From Bacillota bacterium (lineage in GTDB: Bacteria > Bacillota > Clostridia > Acetivibrionales > DSM-1351), in the NCBI GenBank assembly GCA_023412275.1, contig JAEYNY010000183.1:1-64000 (forward strand): DNA of 64,000 nt. Reading direction: 5' to 3'. The notes under the pieces are model-generated. The model did no database searches and was not told the origin of the DNA. It saw nothing but the letters and a program-made list of their open reading frames with translations. This document shows positions 29,701 to 37,416 of this stretch, piece after piece (position 1 is the stretch's first letter; every line of letters begins with the position of its first letter). A program made the position numbers and the translations under genes.

Positions 29701-30474
29701 CAAAAAAAGCTTATGGCTATAGGGTTTGACTCTGAAATGATATTCAATGAAATTGCTTTTGATTTCAATGATTTTGTTGAGGCATATGAATCAGCAAAGG
29801 TACATTATGGAGTATTTGCACCCTGGGCTGAAACGGAAGCCGTACAGCTGCTTATTCCACGGGAGCTTGCCAAAGACTATAACTTTGAAGTCGATAATGT
29901 CCTGCTAAGTATTGACAACTACCTTAATTCCTCTGACATAAACAGCAACAAAATAAATAAACTGGTGTCTCCTGATGAAATGAATACTTTTGGTGAATTA
30001 AAATATGGTGTTGATGTATACGATGTCATAGTGCGAAGTCTTGAAAAGCTGGGCAGTGATATTATGAAGGGGCTGGATGTACTGAATATTATCGAACAGT
30101 GCAAAGAAAAAGCTGTGGCTGATATTATGCCATCATTGGACTATAGGAGTATGCACTTACTTTATGAGCATAAAAAGTGCATTTACAATAGAATAAGGTA
30201 CATTATCAGTAATTTTGTTTCTTCGGACATATTGAACCAATTGACGGATAAGTACATGAAAATGATAGAGACGCTCAATACTGCAAGACTTACATTTTTT
30301 GATTTAGAGAGCATGTTTAATGCCGGCTTTGACCCGAATAAAACTGATTTTAACGAACTGTTTGGTTCTTTTCAGCAAATGACGGCTGCCGTTAAATCAG
30401 TAGGAGATGAAGAAAAAATATTACTCAGACAGATTTATACAGAAATCAAGAACAACCTTAACGGAGGAAGATAA
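26752..30474 (+). CDS. NRPS terminal module: truncated C - A - T - BtrH-like cysteine acyltransferase domain
   Basis: Residues 1-230 match only the C-terminal half of a condensation domain (YWKEKL, LLYKYTNQNDIIVG); the half with HHxxxDG is absent. The A domain (~245-740) is complete, with YTSGSTGTPKG at ~408 and TGD. Its pocket, read by eye as D-G-S-C-T-A-E-I-A-K, most resembles Bacillus tyrosine codes; low certainty. A carrier with GGDSMK follows (~765-840). Residues ~865-1240 are not an NRPS domain. They carry LPLCAIL (Cys880), H-x-D-x-Y-x-L-P-x-K and H-[FY]-V-H-x-S...GYD (His973), like the BtrH N-terminal/papain-like acyltransferase fold that moves an acyl group off a carrier. No thioesterase is present, so this domain may release or transfer the chain. 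A closely related T-BtrH pair occurs alone at 32949-34382. Confidence 0.8.
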   Translation: MEQKLNFFLNDIKEAENYWKEKLSGELPEVAMPCDFKKESGNRRGMFHFEISRELTNKLCSIEKDKEMGTFIKLTAAINILLYKYTNQNDIIVGIPLLTGIQEFYPYNKFIVQRSNVQGKMTVNDYLENLDQEITTIYKNQHYPIDNIPMFKVISIYKNIHSINEDEIINCIDNDLTFCFLKIGGCINARITYNSNKFKDESIFQLHKCYLNILEQLLSNTGIPIKAVKLLTATECAEIVKQFNDTTVEYPESNISLHKMFEKQTALTPDNTAVSCVSEQNGKCVAQNITFKELNGKSNRLARLLREKGVRPNSIIAIMPRQSYEMVVGILAVLKAGGAYLPIDPDYPQNRINLILEDSETSMLLTNSDIADKVQFNGEIIHIDNEEMYHRNAENLEEVNKPEDLACVIYTSGSTGTPKGVLVRHRNMVNFANWRIGNYNYNKKDVSLQLLSVAFDGFGSIFYSSLLSGGTLVIIEEENRMNYSFIRNVLEDRRVTNMCLVPSMYRAILDGAKKEQLKNVRFVTLAGEKADESLIDMSNHINPEILISNEYGPTENTIATTSYKGMTRDTTSIIGKPISNHSVFIVNGDLNLVPVGVPGELCVSGAGITGGYLKRPQLTEEKFISIPINNDSFTIYRTGDMAKWLDDGNIEFLGRADYQVKIRGFRIELGEIENSLLNYEPVKECIVLVNEDSKGSKYICAYIVSDRELTAVELRDYLSSMLPEYMIPSQFIKLPEIPLMQNGKADRNALAKYTVNIDTGVEYSAPVNIQEEKLTDIWREVLGLEKIGVNDRFFDIGGDSMKAVKISELCLENGIKISAKDIFTHKTIAKIAQNVNFDTVKCDNKYVTNSVFNEQLGTKKLKINLQREITTYLHRSLPLCAILACEENYKWFNQHYIEIFSITYQNGFSRLEFLEEKNNYDDVFQEVFLKFEEVPDILKFIKDKIDSGVYVSVHIDEYCLPQKGSYGKNHFVHPSLIYGYDNIQKKLMAIGFDSEMIFNEIAFDFNDFVEAYESAKVHYGVFAPWAETEAVQLLIPRELAKDYNFEVDNVLLSIDNYLNSSDINSNKINKLVSPDEMNTFGELKYGVDVYDVIVRSLEKLGSDIMKGLDVLNIIEQCKEKAVADIMPSLDYRSMHLLYEHKKCIYNRIRYIISNFVSSDILNQLTDKYMKMIETLNTARLTFFDLESMFNAGFDPNKTDFNELFGSFQQMTAAVKSVGDEEKILLRQIYTEIKNNLNGGR

Positions 30475-30476
30475 GT

Positions 30477-31709
30477 ATGTCAAAAGTATTCTTTTTCAAT
30501 ATTCCTTTTCACGGACATGTTAATCCCAGTTTGGGACTGGCACAGGAATTGGTGAAAAAGGGAGAGAAAGTTATATATTATGGTATAGACAGCTTTAAGG
30601 AAAAGATTGAAAGTACAGGCGCCGAGTTCAGAAGCTATGGAGACAAATTTTATCTGGACGATAATTTTGTAACTTATAACTTAACAGAATTATTCAAAGT
30701 TCATATGGAACTCACAGAATTGATAATGGATAAACTGCTGCAGGATATAGAAAAGGACAAACCGGATTATATTGTACATGACTCTTTGGCAACATGGGGC
30801 AAATGTGCGGCAGCGGCGGCTGGTATACCGGCAATTGACACTTTCACTACATTAGTACTGGCACCTGATGGATTTTTACTAACCGTGGGCTTTGTTCTCA
30901 GTTTTGCTATGGCAATGATAACAAATATACCAAATGTATTAAAAATACAAAGAATTAGGAAAAATCTAAAAAAGAAATATAATGTACATATTGAAAGCCT
31001 TGTTGATATTTTATGTAACAGACAAAATCTGAATCTGGTGTATACATCTGACCTGTTTCAACCCAACCGGGAGGCTCTGGGAAATGAATATAAATTTATA
31101 GGACCTACCAGTATGTTCAGAAAAGAAGCTATAACCCGATTTAATATTGACAGGCGAGGAAACAGACCCTTGCTATTTATTTCCATGGGCACAATATTCA
31201 ATAACAACAGAGAGTTCTTTGATAAATGTACAGAGGCTTTCGTGGGTATGGAACTGGATGTATTAATGTCTGTAGGCAAAAACATTAATATATCGTCTCT
31301 TTCAATTCCTGAAAACTTTACAGTAAAGCCTTACAACGAAATTCCACAACTAGAGGTACTTAAAGAATGTAGTATTTTCATGACTCATGGCGGAATGAAT
31401 AGTACTCATGAAGTACTTTACAACGGAGTTCCGTTAATTATAATACCTCAGCAGCAAGAACAAGCTCATGTTGCAATGCAGGTCGTTAGAACTAAAAGTG
31501 GCATTTGTCTTAAAAATTCACAAATTACACCGGCTTTGCTTAAACAATCGGTAGAAAAAATTATGTCCGACCATTCATACAGGGAAAATGCACTGAAAAT
31601 GAGAGATTCTTTTATTGATGCCGGTGGCCCTGAAAAGGGAGTCGAGGAGATATTTGCATATATAAGTAAGACAAAAATAATTTCTTCTGTTTTTTCAATT
31701 GGAGGTTAA
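30477..31709 (+). CDS. MGT-type GT1 glycosyltransferase, copy 1
   Basis: A 410-residue GT-B-fold enzyme of the macrolide/UDP-glycosyltransferase family. The N-terminal acceptor half starts with NIPFHGHVNP, where the His of GHVNP is in the position of the catalytic base. The C-terminal donor half has THGGMNS and the PQQQEQ segment of the nucleotide-sugar site. A hydrophobic stretch at ~135-155 (FLLTVGFVLSFAMAMI) followed by basic residues suggests membrane association. It begins two bases after the NRPS stop with GGAGG upstream. Likely role: glycosylate the product or an intermediate, or inactivate it for self-protection; the sugar is unknown. It is closer to copy 3 (34384) than to copy 2. Confidence 0.88.
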   Translation: MSKVFFFNIPFHGHVNPSLGLAQELVKKGEKVIYYGIDSFKEKIESTGAEFRSYGDKFYLDDNFVTYNLTELFKVHMELTELIMDKLLQDIEKDKPDYIVHDSLATWGKCAAAAAGIPAIDTFTTLVLAPDGFLLTVGFVLSFAMAMITNIPNVLKIQRIRKNLKKKYNVHIESLVDILCNRQNLNLVYTSDLFQPNREALGNEYKFIGPTSMFRKEAITRFNIDRRGNRPLLFISMGTIFNNNREFFDKCTEAFVGMELDVLMSVGKNINISSLSIPENFTVKPYNEIPQLEVLKECSIFMTHGGMNSTHEVLYNGVPLIIIPQQQEQAHVAMQVVRTKSGICLKNSQITPALLKQSVEKIMSDHSYRENALKMRDSFIDAGGPEKGVEEIFAYISKTKIISSVFSIGG

Positions 31710-31710
31710 T

Positions 31711-32913
31711 ATGTCAAAAGTATTTTTTTTCAGTATACCATTTTCCGGACATGTTAATCCCGGTGTGGGACTAGCCAGGGAGTTGGTAGAAAAAGGTGAA
31801 GAAGTCATATACTACTGCACTGACAGCTTCAGGGAAAAGATTGAAAGCTCTGGTGCTGTATTCAGGAGCTATGGAGATAAATTTTACCTAAATGATGATT
31901 TTGTTACACACAACAATATTGAAATATTGAGAGTTCACATGGAGTTAAGTGAACTTATAATGGAACAACTGCATACCGATGTAAAACGTGACAGGCCTGA
32001 CTACATAATCCATGATTTTATGTCTACATGGGGGAAACATGCGGCACAGGCCTCGAATATACCGGCTGTCAATATATATACAACATTTGTAGAAAGACCG
32101 GAAGGCGTTTTAAAGACAGTCGGTTTAGTTTTGGCAGTGGCATTTATGATCCTCAAAAATATTCCACGAATGATTGATATACGTAAAATTTCCGGAAGGT
32201 TAAAAAAGAAATACAATATAAAAAGGCAAGGCTTAATTGATATTATTGACAATAAAGAGGCCTTAACACTGGTATTTACATCCCGTAAATTTCAACCCTA
32301 TTCTGAAAAGTTTGGGAACGATTACAAATTTATAGGGCCTGTAAGCATGAATAGAATGGAGAAAATAAAAGGCTTCAGACTAAACAGGTCAGAAGGCAGA
32401 CCTTTACTTTTTATTTCCCTTGGTACGGTGTTTAATAATGAAAGAGAGTTCTTTATAAAATGTATCGAGGCCTTTGGTAACATGGATATGGATGTTCTCA
32501 TGTCGGTAGGCAAGAAAATAGATATATCATCCCTTGCAATTCCCGAAAACTTTACCGTAAAGCATTTTTATGAGATACCTCAGTTAGAAGTATTAAAAGA
32601 ATGTGATGTATTTATTACTCACGGGGGAATGAACAGCGTCCATGAGGGACTTATGAACGGAATTCCATTGATTGTTGTGCCACAGCAGCTGGAACAGGCA
32701 CATATGGCAAAACGAGTGGCTGAAACAGGAAGCGGAATATATCTTGACATGTCGGAAGTTACGCCGAAGTCATTAAAAGAAAGTTATAAAAAAATAACCT
32801 CTGACGATTCATATCGTAAAAAAGCTGATGAAATGAAGGCTTCATTTTTAAAAGCAGGCGGGCCGGAGGGTGCGACAGAGGAGATATTTTCTTATATAAA
32901 AAAACATTTATAG
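31711..32913 (+). CDS. MGT-type GT1 glycosyltransferase, copy 2
   Basis: A 400-residue paralogue of the flanking glycosyltransferases. The ATG at 31711 lies five bases after GGAGG and one base after the previous stop; an in-frame TTG at 31699 is unlikely. The acceptor motif is SIPFSGHVNP and the donor motifs are THGGMNS and PQQLEQ. It is more diverged than copies 1 and 3: VGPVSMNR-like instead of GPTSM-RKE and SLGTVFNN instead of SMGTIFNN. This points to a different acceptor or donor. The hydrophobic segment after the first 130 residues is retained (GLVLAVAFMIL). Confidence 0.88.
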   Translation: MSKVFFFSIPFSGHVNPGVGLARELVEKGEEVIYYCTDSFREKIESSGAVFRSYGDKFYLNDDFVTHNNIEILRVHMELSELIMEQLHTDVKRDRPDYIIHDFMSTWGKHAAQASNIPAVNIYTTFVERPEGVLKTVGLVLAVAFMILKNIPRMIDIRKISGRLKKKYNIKRQGLIDIIDNKEALTLVFTSRKFQPYSEKFGNDYKFIGPVSMNRMEKIKGFRLNRSEGRPLLFISLGTVFNNEREFFIKCIEAFGNMDMDVLMSVGKKIDISSLAIPENFTVKHFYEIPQLEVLKECDVFITHGGMNSVHEGLMNGIPLIVVPQQLEQAHMAKRVAETGSGIYLDMSEVTPKSLKESYKKITSDDSYRKKADEMKASFLKAGGPEGATEEIFSYIKKHL

Positions 32914-32948
32914 GATGACATAATTTAAAAGAAAGGGTGTTGGATATT

Positions 32949-34382
32949 ATGAAAGAAAAACAGAATGAGGGGCAAATTGAGGCCATACTGGTGAATATCT
33001 GGAAAGAAGTACTTCATGTAAAGACATTAGATGTAAATGACAGATTCTTTGATTTGGGAGGAGATTCATTTAAAGCTGAAGTGATAACTGACATATGTTT
33101 GGAAAAGGGTATCCAGGTAACACCCAACGATATTTTTAACTATAAGACAATTTCAGAAATCGCCAAAAATACACATACTATTGACAATTTAGAAAAAATA
33201 ACAGATAAAAATCACAATAATACAAAAGGAAAAAAACTTAAAATAAAGTATCAAAGGGATATAACAACATACCTGCATCGGGCTATCCCGCTATGTGCTA
33301 TTTTGTCTGACGAAAGGTATTATAATTGGTTTAATGAACGTTATATTCAATTATTTTTCATTACATACAATAACAGTTTTTCAAGACTTGAGTTTTTAGA
33401 GCCAAAGAACAACTTTGAAGAAATATTTGACGAAAAATACCTTACATACACTGAACAACAGTCCAATATTATTGATTTTGTTGAAAAGAGCATTGATTCA
33501 GGTACGTATCTTACAATAAATGTAGATGAATATTACTTGCCACAGAAGGGCAGCTACAATGAACATCACTATGTCCACCAATCAATGGTTTTTGGTTATG
33601 ATAAAGCAGAAAGAAAATTAATGGGGTTGGGTTTTGACACAAATATGATGTTCAAAGAGCTTCAATTTGACTACGATGATTTTACCAAAGCATACGAATC
33701 AGCTAAGACAAATTATAAGCTCACCGCACCATGGGCCGAAACGGAAGCTATACAACTGTTGACACCAAAACAAACGGTAGGGGAGTACAAATTTGATTTG
33801 AATAAATTCTTGGAAGAAATATACAAATACCTGGACGGATCCAATAAGGATAGCTCCCGAATTCAGAAGCTAATACCTGTGGAAGAACAGCAAATGTGTA
33901 CTGATTTAATTTATGGCCCCAAAATATACAGTGCAATGGTAGGAAGTCTTGAAAAGCTTGGCAGAGACATCCTCCAGGGATTGGATGTTCAGGGGATGGT
34001 TGAGCAGTTTAAGGAAAAGATGCTAGGGGATATAATGCCTGCAATTGATTATAGAAGAATTCATTTACAATATGAACATAAAAGAGGTCTTAATGACAGA
34101 TTTAAATATATTGCAGGTAAATACTACACGTCGGCAAAATTAGAAGACTTGCTGAGGGAATTTAATAAACTGGTTGAAAAGATAAATACTGCAAGGCTTA
34201 CATTCTTTGATTTGGAGCATATGTTAAGATTTAACTTTGATCCGGCAGCTGTGAACTTAGAGGATATAATGATTTCATTTCAGAGAGTGATAGACACAAT
34301 AAGAACTGTCGGGGATAGTGAAGAAGAATTATTAAGGGAGATATGCAGGGAATATGAAACAGGCTATAAAGGAGGAAAATAA
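32949..34382 (+). CDS. Stand-alone carrier protein fused to BtrH-like cysteine acyltransferase domain
   Basis: The ATG at 32949 is about 11 bases after GAAAGGG; an upstream in-frame GTG (32937) overlaps that site. Residues 1-75 form a carrier domain with FDLGGDSFK, whose Ser is the expected phosphopantetheine site. Residues ~100-475 are collinear with the C-terminus of the preceding NRPS: IPLCAIL (Cys116), N-x-D-E-Y-Y-L-P-x-K, H-H-Y-V-H-x-S (His210) and FGYD. The helical tail with TARLTFFDLE is also shared. Only the first Cys of the NRPS copy is conserved here, supporting it as the nucleophile. It lies between two glycosyltransferases. Possible roles: accept the chain from the last NRPS carrier, present it for glycosylation, or transfer it to an acceptor. 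No adenylation domain is present, so it must be loaded in trans. Confidence 0.78.
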   Translation: MKEKQNEGQIEAILVNIWKEVLHVKTLDVNDRFFDLGGDSFKAEVITDICLEKGIQVTPNDIFNYKTISEIAKNTHTIDNLEKITDKNHNNTKGKKLKIKYQRDITTYLHRAIPLCAILSDERYYNWFNERYIQLFFITYNNSFSRLEFLEPKNNFEEIFDEKYLTYTEQQSNIIDFVEKSIDSGTYLTINVDEYYLPQKGSYNEHHYVHQSMVFGYDKAERKLMGLGFDTNMMFKELQFDYDDFTKAYESAKTNYKLTAPWAETEAIQLLTPKQTVGEYKFDLNKFLEEIYKYLDGSNKDSSRIQKLIPVEEQQMCTDLIYGPKIYSAMVGSLEKLGRDILQGLDVQGMVEQFKEKMLGDIMPAIDYRRIHLQYEHKRGLNDRFKYIAGKYYTSAKLEDLLREFNKLVEKINTARLTFFDLEHMLRFNFDPAAVNLEDIMISFQRVIDTIRTVGDSEEELLREICREYETGYKGGK

Positions 34383-34383
34383 A

Positions 34384-35604
34384 ATGTCCAAGGTGTTTTT
34401 TTTCAACATTCCTTTTCATGGACATGTAAATCCCAGTTTAGGTCTGGTTAGCGAGTTGGTTAATAGCGGCGAGGAAGTAATATATTATTGCAACGAAAGT
34501 TTCAGAGAAAAGATTGAAAGTACCGGGGCTATATTCAGAGGATACAGCAGTAAATTTTATCTTGATGAAAATTATGTAACATATAATATTACGGATCTTT
34601 TCAGGGTTCATCTTGAATTAAGTGCATTAATAATGGATGAATTACTAGAGGATGTGAAAAGAGATAATCCTGCCTATATAATACATGATACTATGTGCCC
34701 TTGGGGAAAGCATTTGTCAAAAATTACAAATATACCTGCAATCAACACTTTTACAACTATAGCTTTAGAACCGGACGGATTTCTTTTAACCGCCGGTTTT
34801 GTTTTAGCACTGGCTTTTAATATAGTTACAAATATCCCTAACATGATAAAAGTGCATAGAATCAAAAAAACAATTGAAAGAAAATATAATATAAAAGTAA
34901 AGAGTTTGATGGATATTATGCTTAACAAGGAAGAAATAAACTTGGTATATACCTCAAAGGAATTTCAGCCAAAGGCCGATAAACTTATGAAACATTACAG
35001 GTTCGTGGGACCAACTAGTATGTACAGAAAAGAGAATGTGCCCGAACTAAAGCTAAACAGAAACAATAAAAGACCACTGCTGTTCATATCCATGGGAACC
35101 ATATTCAATAACAACATAGACTTTTTCAATACTTGCACTAAGGCTTTCGGAAACATGGAAATAGATGTACTAATGTCAGTAGGAAAAAGCATTGACATAT
35201 CCGCTTTGACAATTCCGGACAACTTTAATGTAAAATACTATTTTGAAGTTCCCCAGTTGGAAATATTAAAAGAATGTAATATATTCATGACACATGGAGG
35301 AATGAACAGTACACAAGAAGGTCTCTACTACGGAGTTCCGTTAATCATCATACCACAGCAGCAGGAACAGGCCCATGTAGCAATGCAGGTAGTGAGAACC
35401 GGAAGTGGTATTTGTCTTAAAAAATCCAAAATTACTTCCGACTTACTAAAAGAATCAGTGCAAAAAATAATGTCCGACTACTCATACAGGGAGAATGCAC
35501 TAAGGATGAGGGATTCATTCATAAATGCAGGGGGCCCCGAACAAGCTGTCAAGGATATACTACTTTATGTGGGTAAGAAAAGAATAGTTAAAATGCTTAA
35601 ATGA
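34384..35604 (+). CDS. MGT-type GT1 glycosyltransferase, copy 3
   Basis: A 406-residue enzyme whose ATG at 34384 follows AGGAGG and comes one base after the previous stop; the earlier in-frame ATG at 34354 lies inside the preceding gene. Motifs: NIPFHGHVNP, GPTSMYRKE, SMGTIFNNN, THGGMNS and PQQQEQAHVAMQVVRT. The last run is identical to copy 1, so copies 1 and 3 are the closer pair. Each follows a T-BtrH-like coding segment, suggesting duplication of a two-part cassette. The hydrophobic insertion (DGFLLTAGFVLALAFNIV) is present. It ends the biosynthetic part of the operon. Confidence 0.88.
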   Translation: MSKVFFFNIPFHGHVNPSLGLVSELVNSGEEVIYYCNESFREKIESTGAIFRGYSSKFYLDENYVTYNITDLFRVHLELSALIMDELLEDVKRDNPAYIIHDTMCPWGKHLSKITNIPAINTFTTIALEPDGFLLTAGFVLALAFNIVTNIPNMIKVHRIKKTIERKYNIKVKSLMDIMLNKEEINLVYTSKEFQPKADKLMKHYRFVGPTSMYRKENVPELKLNRNNKRPLLFISMGTIFNNNIDFFNTCTKAFGNMEIDVLMSVGKSIDISALTIPDNFNVKYYFEVPQLEILKECNIFMTHGGMNSTQEGLYYGVPLIIIPQQQEQAHVAMQVVRTGSGICLKKSKITSDLLKESVQKIMSDYSYRENALRMRDSFINAGGPEQAVKDILLYVGKKRIVKMLK

Positions 35605-35632
35605 TTTTGGACTATTGATTATGTTAAAGGTC

Positions 35633-35641
35633 TGGTATAAT
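35633..35641 (+). promoter_or_regulatory. Extended -10 promoter before the response regulator gene
   Basis: TGGTATAAT is a perfect extended -10 element 30 bases before the regulator start codon. The best -35 (TTGATT at 35615) is only 15 bases away. The regulator may thus be transcribed independently of the biosynthetic operon. Confidence 0.45.
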
Positions 35642-35671
35642 TTTAAAAGTACTAATATATGGAGAATAAAT

Positions 35672-36352
35672 ATGGAAAAAATACTTATTATTGAAGACAA
35701 TAAAGACGTGAATTCAATGTTGGCGGAAATACTTACAGAGGAAGGCTTTGAAGTATTTTCCACATATACCGGAACCGATGGATTTAAAGAGATAAAGGAG
35801 AATCAGTATGATCTGATTCTCCTTGACATTATGCTTCCATATAAAAGTGGTGACGAGATACTAAAAGAAGTGCGTAAATTTTCAGATGTACCCGTCATTG
35901 TTATTTCAGCCAAAGATATAATTGGATTAAAAATTGATTTGCTTAAAATGGGTGCGGATGATTATATAACAAAACCTTTTGACTTAGGAGAGGTTGTTGC
36001 AAGAGTTTCAGCAAATCTCAGGCGCTCCCGCATAAAGATACAGTCAGAAAAAATATTACGTTATAAGGATATGGCGGTTGACGTTGATTCAAAAAGGATA
36101 ATTGTAAATAGCAAGGAACTTGACCTGACAGCCAAGGAATACGGGATAATGGAATTACTCATAAAGAACAGGGAGAAGGTATTTACCAAAGCAAATCTTT
36201 ATGAAACCATCTGGCAGGATGCTTATCTTGGAGATGATAATGCTGTAAAAACCCATATGAGTAACCTAAGAAGTAAACTTAAAACCGCAAATTCCCAGCA
36301 AGAATACATAGAAACAGTGTGGGGACTTGGTTACCGCCTATACAAAGAGTAA
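35672..36352 (+). CDS. OmpR/PhoB-family response regulator
   Basis: ATG at 35672 is preceded by GGAG with seven-base spacing and gives 226 residues, the family's normal length; the in-frame ATG at 35615 adds an unusual 19-residue leader. The receiver domain has the acidic pair ED (8-9), phospho-acceptor Asp52 in LLDIML and Lys of TKPF. The C-terminal winged helix has LTAKEYGIMELL and ends with ETVWGLGYRL. The cognate kinase is probably the product of 38218-39123, separated from it by the ABC transporter genes. Likely targets are the repeats near its own ABC genes and the 11-bp repeats at 1023-1055; both are inference. Confidence 0.93.
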   Translation: MEKILIIEDNKDVNSMLAEILTEEGFEVFSTYTGTDGFKEIKENQYDLILLDIMLPYKSGDEILKEVRKFSDVPVIVISAKDIIGLKIDLLKMGADDYITKPFDLGEVVARVSANLRRSRIKIQSEKILRYKDMAVDVDSKRIIVNSKELDLTAKEYGIMELLIKNREKVFTKANLYETIWQDAYLGDDNAVKTHMSNLRSKLKTANSQQEYIETVWGLGYRLYKE

Positions 36353-36381
36353 ATCTTATCAAAAACCTTACATTTTTGTTT

Positions 36382-36476
36382 CTTAACTTAACCTTTTCTA
36401 AACCAATAGATTTTATACTAAAAACATAGTCAGAACGTTCCTCACAGGGAATAGATAATGGAGCGTTAAGGTTAAG
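36382..36476 (+). promoter_or_regulatory. Promoter flanked by inverted TTAAC-type repeats, upstream of ABC genes
   Basis: CTTAACTTAACC (36382-36393) and GTTAAGGTTAAG (36465-36476) are near-inverted copies, each containing two TTAAC half-sites. Between them is a -10-like TATACT (36414-36419). The leader can form an 8-bp stem AACGTTCC/GGAGCGTT (36434-36441 with 36460-36467, one G-U). The second copy abuts the ribosome binding site AAGGGG. This fits an operator for the neighbouring OmpR-type regulator, not proven. Confidence 0.4.
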
Positions 36477-36492
36477 AAGGGGATGTGAAAAA

Positions 36493-37416
36493 ATGAAGGA
36501 ATATGTATTAAAAACAAATAGCCTGACTAAAAGTTATCACGGTGTAAAAGTACTGGATAATGTATCTCTAGCTATAGAGGCAGGCAGAATATACGGATTG
36601 ATAGGCAGGAATGGTGCCGGTAAAACGACATTTATGAGAATAGCAGCAGGACTTGCTTTCCCCACCGGAGGTAATGTGGAACTGTTTGGAAAGAAGGGAG
36701 ATAAGCTGCTTGAGGCCCAAAGGAAAAGAATGGGTTGCATGATTGAATATCCCGGTTTTATACCTTACATGTCCGCACAGGAAAACCTCAGATATTATAG
36801 GATAATTAAAGGTATTCCAAATGTTAACGTAGAGCAGGAGCTGCTTGAACTTGTAGGTCTTGCGAATACAGGTAAAAAGAAGGCTAAAAACTTTTCCCTT
36901 GGAATGAAGCAGCGCTTGGGAATAGCCATAGCATTATTGGGAGAGCCGGAACTGCTGATTCTGGACGAGCCAATCAATGGACTTGATCCTTTAGGAGTAG
37001 TAGAGATAAGGAATCTACTTAACAGGCTGTGTGATGAAAGGCATATGACTATTCTGATATCCAGTCACAATCTGCCGGAGCTGTATCAGGTTGCTACCGA
37101 CTATATAATAATGCATCAGGGAGTAGTGAAACAGGCTGTTACACTATCAGAACTGGAAGAAAAATGTAAACACCATATTTTTATCGAATGCGACCAACCT
37201 GAAAAACTGGCAAGTGTTCTGGAAACAAAACTTGGTACAACTAACTATAAGGTAATGCCGGATAAGAGAATAAAGCTTTACGATTATCTTGATAACAGAG
37301 AAGCAGTATCAAGGGCAATTTTCGATAATGGAATTTTGATAACTGAATTTTCAATACAGGGAGATACTCTTGAAAATTACTTTATTTCGGTGATTGGTGG
37401 TGAACAGAATGGTTAA
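36493..37416 (+). CDS. BcrA-type ABC transporter ATP-binding protein
   Basis: A 307-residue single ATPase of the bacitracin/lantibiotic-resistance type. Walker A GRNGAGKTT is at ~38-46, the signature is FSLGMKQR, Walker B is LLILDEP followed by the D-loop NGLDP, and SSHN gives the switch His. The C-terminal ~90 residues lack motifs, as usual in BcrA proteins. It overlaps the permease gene by eight bases, so they form one transporter. Next to a two-component system and a peptide cluster, self-immunity or response to cell-envelope damage is likely, but export of an unrelated compound cannot be excluded. Confidence 0.9.
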   Translation: MKEYVLKTNSLTKSYHGVKVLDNVSLAIEAGRIYGLIGRNGAGKTTFMRIAAGLAFPTGGNVELFGKKGDKLLEAQRKRMGCMIEYPGFIPYMSAQENLRYYRIIKGIPNVNVEQELLELVGLANTGKKKAKNFSLGMKQRLGIAIALLGEPELLILDEPINGLDPLGVVEIRNLLNRLCDERHMTILISSHNLPELYQVATDYIIMHQGVVKQAVTLSELEEKCKHHIFIECDQPEKLASVLETKLGTTNYKVMPDKRIKLYDYLDNREAVSRAIFDNGILITEFSIQGDTLENYFISVIGGEQNG

